Source of the DNA: Coralloluteibacterium stylophorae
GTDB taxonomy: Bacteria > Pseudomonadota > Gammaproteobacteria > Xanthomonadales > Xanthomonadaceae
Length of the DNA stretch: 64,000 nt
Assembly: GCF_018122625.2 (NCBI RefSeq)
Contig: NZ_JAGQFT020000003.1
Location: 354,473-418,472 of the forward strand
Direction of reading: 5' to 3'
Below the pieces are notes generated by a model that saw only the letters and a program-made list of their open reading frames with translations, was not told the origin of the DNA and ran no database searches. Position 1 is the first letter of the stretch. Each line of letters begins with the position of its first letter. The position numbers and the translations under genes are program-made. Positions 59,119 to 64,000 of this stretch are shown here, in pieces.

Positions 59119-60213
59119 ATGGCAGGCTCCTCCTCCGACGCCCCTTCCGACGACCGCGGCAGCCACGCCGCGGCCCGGCTGCCGGGGCTGAGCATCGACA
59201 GCTACAACCTCGAACTCTGCGACGGCGACGCGTTCGTCGGCGATCGCGCCAGCCAGAGCGCGTTCCGCGAGCTGCTCGAGGAACGCAGGCGCCACCAGCG
59301 CACCGGCGATGCCGATCCCTTCGGCGACACGCCCTCGGCGAAGCTGTCGAAGAAGACCATCGACGAGGTCCTGCGCAGCAGCGACGAGCACGCCGCCCAT
59401 CTCGTGCACGGCGCGGTCGAGGATTACGCCAGGCGACTGGTCGGGGTGGTGCGGCAGTTCCTCGACAGCGCGCCATGGCGCGGCGTGCAGCACATCGTGT
59501 TCGGCGGCGGCATGCAGGAAGGCGCCGCCGGCCGCCTGGCCATCGCGCGCGCGCAGCGGCTCTCGCGCGAGGCGGGCATCGACATCGACTACAGCACGCT
59601 GCGCCACGATCCCGACGACGGCGGCCTGCTCGGCTGGGCGCAGCTCGCGCCGGAGGCGACGCTCCGGGCGGGCGAGGCCTTCCTCGCGGTCGACATCGGC
59701 GGCACCAACATCCGCTGCGGCATCGTCGCCCACCGTCGCGATGCGACGCCGGACCGCCGGCACGCCGAGGTCATGTGGCGCAACGGCTGGCGCCATGCCG
59801 AGGACCGCCCGGTGCGCGACGAGGCGGTGATGGAGCTGGCCGGCATGCTCAACGGCCTGGTCGCGCAGGCGCGCACCACCGGCATCCGCCTCGCGCCCTT
59901 CGTCGGCATCGCCTGCCCCGGCGCGATCCGCGCCGACGGCGGCATCGCGCGCGGCGGCCAGAACCTGCCGGGCGACTGGGAGGCCGACGGCTTCAACCTG
60001 CCGCGCGCGCTGCGCGAGCGCCTCGACCGCATCGACGGGAGCGACGTCCAGGTCGTCATGCACAACGACGCGGTGGTCCAGGGCCTGAGCGAGCGCGCGC
60101 GGATGCGGCGGCTGCGGCGCTGGGGCGTGCTGACCATCGGCACCGGGCTCGGCAACGCCAGCTACACCAACCTGCGGCCGGCGGACGACGGGAACGCCGC
60201 AGACGGGGCCTGA
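59119..60213 (+). CDS. ROK-family (ASKHA) protein with apparently permuted motif order
   Basis: A 364-residue protein. The nucleotide-binding motif DIGGTN of ROK sugar kinases lies at 192-197 instead of near the N-terminus. NDAVVQG and TIGTGLGN, which follow it in ordinary ROKs, are close to the C-terminus. The N-terminal 175 residues look like the usual C-terminal half of a ROK: a helix, then HIVFGGGMQEG (128-132 for the Gly core) and DPDDGGLLGWAQLAP. The ROK zinc motif is missing. It may be a glucokinase-like enzyme or a non-catalytic relative. It follows pilR by 107 bp on the same strand and converges on the GH65 gene with an 18-bp gap. Confidence 0.75.
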   Translation: MAGSSSDAPSDDRGSHAAARLPGLSIDSYNLELCDGDAFVGDRASQSAFRELLEERRRHQRTGDADPFGDTPSAKLSKKTIDEVLRSSDEHAAHLVHGAVEDYARRLVGVVRQFLDSAPWRGVQHIVFGGGMQEGAAGRLAIARAQRLSREAGIDIDYSTLRHDPDDGGLLGWAQLAPEATLRAGEAFLAVDIGGTNIRCGIVAHRRDATPDRRHAEVMWRNGWRHAEDRPVRDEAVMELAGMLNGLVAQARTTGIRLAPFVGIACPGAIRADGGIARGGQNLPGDWEADGFNLPRALRERLDRIDGSDVQVVMHNDAVVQGLSERARMRRLRRWGVLTIGTGLGNASYTNLRPADDGNAADGA

Positions 60214-60231
60214 TGCGGGCGCGGCCCGCGC

Positions 60232-62649
60232 CTAGCGCGCCCGCACCGTCGGCTCCGCTGCGGACGCCACGCGGCGCACCCCGCCCGGCGCCAGCGGGCC
60301 GCGCCCGCCGGGGCAGGACAGCGGCACGGCGCTGCGGTTGTCGGCCGCGGCGGCGATCTCGAGGTCGCCGTCCTCGTACGTGATCCGCAGCCGGCAGCCG
60401 CGGTAGGCCACCGGCACCGACACGCGCCCCAGGTCCAGTGGCGGCGCCGGTTCGACGCACAGCCCGGCGCGTTCGGCACGGATGCCCAGGTAGTGCCGCT
60501 GCAGGATGTCGAGCAGGGCGCCCTTGGCGCCCAGGTGCAGGCCCTTCTCGGTGCCGTGGTTGCCGGCCTTCCCGTCGGGATGCAACGCCTGCCTGAACAG
60601 GCGCGCCGACAGCGCCGGGTCCAGGCGGGTGAAGGCGCCGGCGTAGACCAGGTCGGAGAGGCTGGAATCGTGCAGGGTGCGCTCGAAGTCGTGGCGCAGC
60701 GTCGCCCGCAGCTGGGCGCGGGTCAGGCCGTAGCCCATGTCGGCGACCAGTTCGAGCAGCTCGGCCTCCGGCAGCAGGTAGGCCAGCATCGCCGTGTCGG
60801 CCTGCTTGAGCACCTGGAAGTCGTTGATGTCGCCACCCCGCGCATCGAGCACGTGGTCGATGCGCTGGCCACCGCACTCGCGCTCGAATGCCTCGATCTG
60901 CATCCGTTCGAGGCGGTCGAAGCCCGCGAACGGCGCCAGCACCCCGTCGTCCAGGAACACCAGGCGCAGCCGCCGCGCGATGCGCGCCCAGCGCGCGGGC
61001 TCGTCCGCGCCGAGGCCGATGCGGCGGGCGAGCGCGGCGCGCGCCGGCGGCGCCAGCATGTCGAGGGCGTCGCCGGCGCGGCGCAGCGTCCAGGCGGCCA
61101 TGACGTTGGTGTAGCTGTTGTTGTCGACGCCCGCCCGGCGCGTGACCGGGTGCAGCGTGTGGTACTCGTCGGGCCCGACCACGCCGCGGATGTCGTAGCG
61201 GTCGTCGGCTGCGTCGTGCTCCGCGATCGAGGCCCAGAAGCGGGCGATCTCCACCAGCAGCTCCGCGCCCTCGTCGGCGAGCCAGGCGAGGTCGCCGGTG
61301 GCCAGCACGTCGTGCCAGGCGTCGTAGGCGATCGCCGCGTTGACGTGGCGCTGCAGGCAGGTGCGGTCGGGCATCCAGCGTCCGTTGACGGGGTTGCGCT
61401 GGAAGCGCGGGGTGACCTCGCGGCCGCCGTGGGCGCTGCGCCAGGGGAACATCGCGCCCGCATGCCCGGCCGCGCGCGCCGCGTCGCGCGCGGCGTCCAA
61501 GCGCCGATGGCGATAGGCCAGTCCGCCGCGCACCACCTCCGGCGCCTGTAGGCCGAGGCCGCGCAGCGACAGCGTCGCGTCCCAGAAGATCTGGCCGTGG
61601 TAGGCCTCCTGCCAACCGCGCGCCGGCACGCCGGCATCGCAGCCGTGCGCCCGCGGCGGCGCGGTCTGCAGCAGGTGCGACTGCGCGATGGCGATCGGGC
61701 ACCGCAGCGCGCCGTCGACGTCGATCCGGACCTGGTCCCACAGCCGCGTCCAGGCCGCCGCGTGCGCGCTGCACAGCCGGCCGAAGTCCGGCGCGCGCCG
61801 CAGTGCCGCACAGGCCGCATCCACCACCGTTGCCGTGCCACGCGACGCGGCGACGACCGCGGCGGTCCTGGCGATCGTGATGCCGCGGCCGGCGCCGGCG
61901 GGCACGCGCAGGCATTGCCGCAGCAGGTCGCCGTCGCGCCCGGCGTCCGCCGGGAGCTCCCCGCCGTCGAGCAGGCTGCGCACGACGATGGCCACCTCCA
62001 TCCCGATCCCGCGGGTGCGCAGGTGCGCGAGCTGGGCGCCGGCATGCGGCTCCAGGGCCAGCAGCTCGAAGGCGCGGGGATCGTAGCCGTCGTCGCGCGC
62101 GACCAGGGTGTTGGCCACGCCCGCGTCCATGCCGACCTCGACCTCGAGCTCGCCGCTCCAGTCCAGCGGCGTCACCTCCAGGCACAGTGCGGCGATCTCG
62201 ACCTGCGCCAGGCTGACCAGGCGCGTCTCCTGCAGCCGGGTGCGCCGACCCTCCGCGTCGACCAGCACCAGCGAGCGCCGCACCACGCCCGCGCGCACGT
62301 CGAGCGCCTGGCGGTAGTCGCGCACCTGGGCGTGCTCCGCGCACAGCGGCCGCTCGGCCCCGGCGATGCGCAGGCGCACCTGGGTCCAGTCGGGCAGGCG
62401 CGCGAGCGACTCGATGTCTATCGCCTCGCCCGCGGCCTCGCCCCGCAGGCGTGCGTAGGCGCCGGCGTGATAGGTGCCGGGATAGTGCGCAGCGCCGCTG
62501 CCCTCGGCCGGGCTCCCGCGCACCAGCAGCATGCCGTTGCCCAGCGCGAACAGCGACTCGCGGCGGCGCTGGTCGGCGGGCTCGTAGCGGTCGAACGCCA
62601 GCTCCAGCGGCGCGCTGGCGGCGGGCTCAGGCGGAGGAATCTGCGGCAT
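60232..62649 (-). CDS. Glycoside hydrolase family 65 phosphorylase-type enzyme
   Basis: An 805-residue GH65 protein. The N-terminal beta-sandwich (FALGNGMLLVRGS; GTYHAGAYAR) leads to the (alpha/alpha)6 barrel. GQIFWDATL is at 353-360, the catalytic acid is Glu495 in VVGPDEYH, and KQADTAML and the GLHLGAKGALLDILQRHY block follow as in inverting phosphorylases. GH65 enzymes split trehalose, maltose, kojibiose or nigerose with phosphate, giving beta-glucose 1-phosphate; the substrate here is unknown, though the organism also makes trehalose. Its start overlaps the PfkB kinase gene by 23 bp, so the two are translated together. The ATG at 62649 fits the domain start. Confidence 0.88.
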   Translation of the reverse strand: MPQIPPPEPAASAPLELAFDRYEPADQRRRESLFALGNGMLLVRGSPAEGSGAAHYPGTYHAGAYARLRGEAAGEAIDIESLARLPDWTQVRLRIAGAERPLCAEHAQVRDYRQALDVRAGVVRRSLVLVDAEGRRTRLQETRLVSLAQVEIAALCLEVTPLDWSGELEVEVGMDAGVANTLVARDDGYDPRAFELLALEPHAGAQLAHLRTRGIGMEVAIVVRSLLDGGELPADAGRDGDLLRQCLRVPAGAGRGITIARTAAVVAASRGTATVVDAACAALRRAPDFGRLCSAHAAAWTRLWDQVRIDVDGALRCPIAIAQSHLLQTAPPRAHGCDAGVPARGWQEAYHGQIFWDATLSLRGLGLQAPEVVRGGLAYRHRRLDAARDAARAAGHAGAMFPWRSAHGGREVTPRFQRNPVNGRWMPDRTCLQRHVNAAIAYDAWHDVLATGDLAWLADEGAELLVEIARFWASIAEHDAADDRYDIRGVVGPDEYHTLHPVTRRAGVDNNSYTNVMAAWTLRRAGDALDMLAPPARAALARRIGLGADEPARWARIARRLRLVFLDDGVLAPFAGFDRLERMQIEAFERECGGQRIDHVLDARGGDINDFQVLKQADTAMLAYLLPEAELLELVADMGYGLTRAQLRATLRHDFERTLHDSSLSDLVYAGAFTRLDPALSARLFRQALHPDGKAGNHGTEKGLHLGAKGALLDILQRHYLGIRAERAGLCVEPAPPLDLGRVSVPVAYRGCRLRITYEDGDLEIAAAADNRSAVPLSCPGGRGPLAPGGVRRVASAAEPTVRAR

Positions 62650-63592
62650 GCGTGCGCACGTCGAGTCGCGGAAGCAGCGCGCCGATGCGGTCGCGGTCGG
62701 GATACGAGGGCTGCGAGCCGTAGGCGGTGGCCGCCAGCGCCGCCGCCGCCACCGCGAACACGACCGCCTCGGCATCCTCGCGCCCTTCGAGCAGGGCCAC
62801 CGCCAGGGCGCCGGCGAAGGCGTCGCCGGCGCCGGTGCTGTCGACCGTCTCCACCCCCGGCGACCCGACCGCATGCACGCGTCCGCCGCAAACGAACACG
62901 CAGCCACCGTCGGTGCGCTTGACGCAGGCCAGGCGCACGCCGGCGTCGGCCAGCGTGCGCGCCGCGCGCACGGCATCCGCGTCGCTCTCGACCGCGATGC
63001 CGGTGACCACCCCGGCTTCGCCGGGATTGGCGGTGATCGCGTACACCCGGTCGAGCAGCGCCGTGTCGACGCGCGTCGCCGAGGACGGGTCGAGCACCAC
63101 GCGCAGGCCGGCCTCGTGCGCGGCGTCGAGCGCCTGCGCCACGACCTCCTGCGGAATCTCGCAGTCGAGCGCCAGCACCGAGCCGCGCGGCGCCCGCGCG
63201 ATCCGGTCGAGCAGGTCGCGCACCGCCGCATCGTCCCAGCGATCGTTGGCGTTGAGCGCGAGCACGATGTTCTTCTCGCCATCCGGCGGCACCGCGATCA
63301 TCGATACCGCGGTGGCGCTGCCAACGGCCACCGACACCCCGTCGACGTCCACGCCGGCCGTGCGCAGCGGATCGAGCGCCTGCGCGGCCAGGTCGTCGTC
63401 GCCGACGCGCCCGACCAGCTGCGCCGCGACACCGAGCCGGCGTGCGATGAAGGCGCGGTTGGCCGCCTTGCCGCCGCTCAGCCGCAGGAAGTCCGAGGCG
63501 AGCAGGGTCTGCCCCGGCTCCAGCGCCGCTTCCACGCGCACCTGAAAATCGGCATTGATGCTGCCCAGGGACAGGATCAGCGGCTCATCCAC
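62627..63592 (-). CDS. PfkB-family sugar kinase (ribokinase-like)
   Basis: A 321-residue PfkB kinase. The first signature is LSGGKAANRAFIARRLG (GGKAAN at 41-46) and the second is DSTGAGDAFAGALAVALLEG, with the catalytic Asp. LGSINADFQVRV at the N-terminus and CEIPQEVV are ribokinase-like. The substrate could be ribose, fructose or another free sugar. The start is GTG at 63592 with AGAAGAGG 7-8 bases before it; the ATG four bases upstream is in another frame and closes at once. It overlaps the GH65 gene, so it probably phosphorylates a sugar released by that enzyme or its substrate. Confidence 0.88.
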   Translation of the reverse strand: MDEPLILSLGSINADFQVRVEAALEPGQTLLASDFLRLSGGKAANRAFIARRLGVAAQLVGRVGDDDLAAQALDPLRTAGVDVDGVSVAVGSATAVSMIAVPPDGEKNIVLALNANDRWDDAAVRDLLDRIARAPRGSVLALDCEIPQEVVAQALDAAHEAGLRVVLDPSSATRVDTALLDRVYAITANPGEAGVVTGIAVESDADAVRAARTLADAGVRLACVKRTDGGCVFVCGGRVHAVGSPGVETVDSTGAGDAFAGALAVALLEGREDAEAVVFAVAAAALAATAYGSQPSYPDRDRIGALLPRLDVRTHAADSSA

Positions 63593-63692
63593 GCATCGAC
63601 CTCTTCTCGCGACGACAGCTGCGCCGGCGCGCAGCACCCGGAGTCTCGCGACGCCACGTGGTCCGCGCCGTGAACGCCCCGGAATCATCCTC

Positions 63693-63898
63693 GTGCAGGA
63701 GTGGCTTCAGCCGTGGCCGGGGCGCGCTTCGAGGCCCTGTGGGAGGGGCTTCAGCCCCGACTGCGCCTCCGCGCCGATGCAAACCTCCGTCGCGGCTGAA
63801 GCCGCTCCCACAAAGACATTCCCTCTGTAGGAGCGGCTTCAGCCGCGACCGGGCCGCACTCCCAGGCGACGCTGGTCGCGGCTGAAGCCGCTCCTTGT
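63693..63898. repeat. Array of five GTAG-type REP palindromes
   Basis: Copies lie at 63693-63718 (degenerate), 63739-63761 (GTGGGAGGGG variant), 63789-63811 (inverted), 63827-63850 and 63874-63898 (inverted). They alternate in orientation, so neighbours can form longer hairpins. They match the cluster between pilS and pilR, down to the GAGGGGCTTCAGCCCC variant. Confidence 0.88.
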
Positions 63899-63910
63899 AT
63901 CTCGACAGCG

Positions 63911-63949
63911 CCCCGATGAAGGGGCACTGTCCCCGACCGATCATCGGGG
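63911..63949. other. Stem-loop beyond the REP array
   Basis: CCCCGATGA pairs with TCATCGGGG (9 bp), enclosing GGGG and CCCC that can form an inner stem. It may be a terminator for a gene beyond the edge or a mobile-element-related hairpin. No T-run follows on either strand. Confidence 0.4.
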
Positions 63950-64000
63950 GAGGGTGGGACGCCCGAGCCGCTCCTGAAGCCATCGAGCTTGCATCGTAGA

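Larger units (their letters stand above)
63593..64000. other. 408-bp region without a gene at the right edge
   Basis: It holds the ribosome binding site and promoter region of the kinase gene (63593-63690), the REP array and a stem-loop near 63911-63949. Short open frames here are translations of REP palindromes and are not genes. No start of a rightward gene is visible. Confidence 0.7.

Noticed and set aside
63658..63885. Short open frames with CRSGFSRD-like peptides in the right-edge region
   Set aside because: These are translations of REP palindromes, a known source of false genes.
63693..63898. Repeat array considered as a CRISPR
   Set aside because: The units are palindromic, alternate in orientation and have irregular spacers; no cas genes are nearby. 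They are REP elements.

Overview
The window is a chromosomal segment of very high G+C (clearly above 70% by eye) from a gammaproteobacterium, most likely of the Lysobacteraceae/Xanthomonadaceae (Lysobacter/Luteimonas-like). The reasons are the sucC-sucD pair divergent from pilS-pilR, a rluD/bamD divergent pair, an aspS/yebC/ruvC neighbourhood, abundant GTAG-type REP palindromes and TCGGGAA heptamer repeats in intergenic DNA, and two large TonB-dependent receptors. I place 47 protein genes. I see no rRNA, tRNA, CRISPR array, integrase or insertion sequence. The family assignment is an inference from gene content, not from a marker-gene search.

Layout. 1-6.4 kb (minus strand): ruvC (cut by the window edge), yebC, an ECF-like sigma factor, a small alpha/beta hydrolase, an autotransporter GDSL esterase and aspS. 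6.7-12.7 kb: a fused glucosylglycerol-phosphate phosphatase/synthase (osmolyte synthesis), an FmdB zinc-ribbon protein, a YcaD-like MFS carrier and an ABC-F ATPase of the YheS type. 12.9-29.9 kb (plus strand): a tightly packed 15-gene operon for a type IV pilus/type II secretion-like machine most similar in gene content to MSHA pilus loci. 30-37.5 kb: a 1041-residue BTAD/SARP-type regulator convergent to that operon, a TonB-dependent receptor and a YbaL-type cation/proton antiporter. 37.6-44.7 kb (minus): clpB, an NCS2-like permease, a second TonB receptor and a DUF3574 lipoprotein. 44.9-47.7 kb (plus): otsB, a glutathione transferase and otsA (trehalose synthesis). 48-50.4 kb (minus): gloA, pgeF, rluD; then bamD (plus). 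51.6-55.5 kb (minus): nadE, sucD, sucC. 55.7-59 kb (plus): pilS and pilR. 59.1-63.6 kb: an unusual ROK-family protein convergent to a GH65 phosphorylase plus a PfkB sugar kinase. The last 400 bp is a REP array.

The most interesting region is the 17-kb MSHA-like operon. It encodes a secretin, a GspE-type ATPase, a GspF-type platform protein, an ExeA/MshM-type AAA ATPase with a peptidoglycan-binding tail, GspL-, PilO- and PilP-like inner-membrane proteins, and six proteins with prepilin N-termini. The first and last genes are paralogous pilins that bracket the operon. Three consecutive pseudopilins (782, 364 and 394 residues) form their own family: after a short globular head they carry an extra hydrophobic region and a long helical tail, which ordinary pilins lack. 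The largest has Gln instead of the conserved Glu at position +5, as expected of a tip-type (GspK-like) pseudopilin. No prepilin peptidase is encoded here, so one elsewhere must process them.

A second theme is sugar and osmolyte metabolism: the window holds two different GT20 synthase systems (GgpPS and OtsA/OtsB), a GH65 phosphorylase operon and a ROK-like protein whose motifs look circularly permuted.
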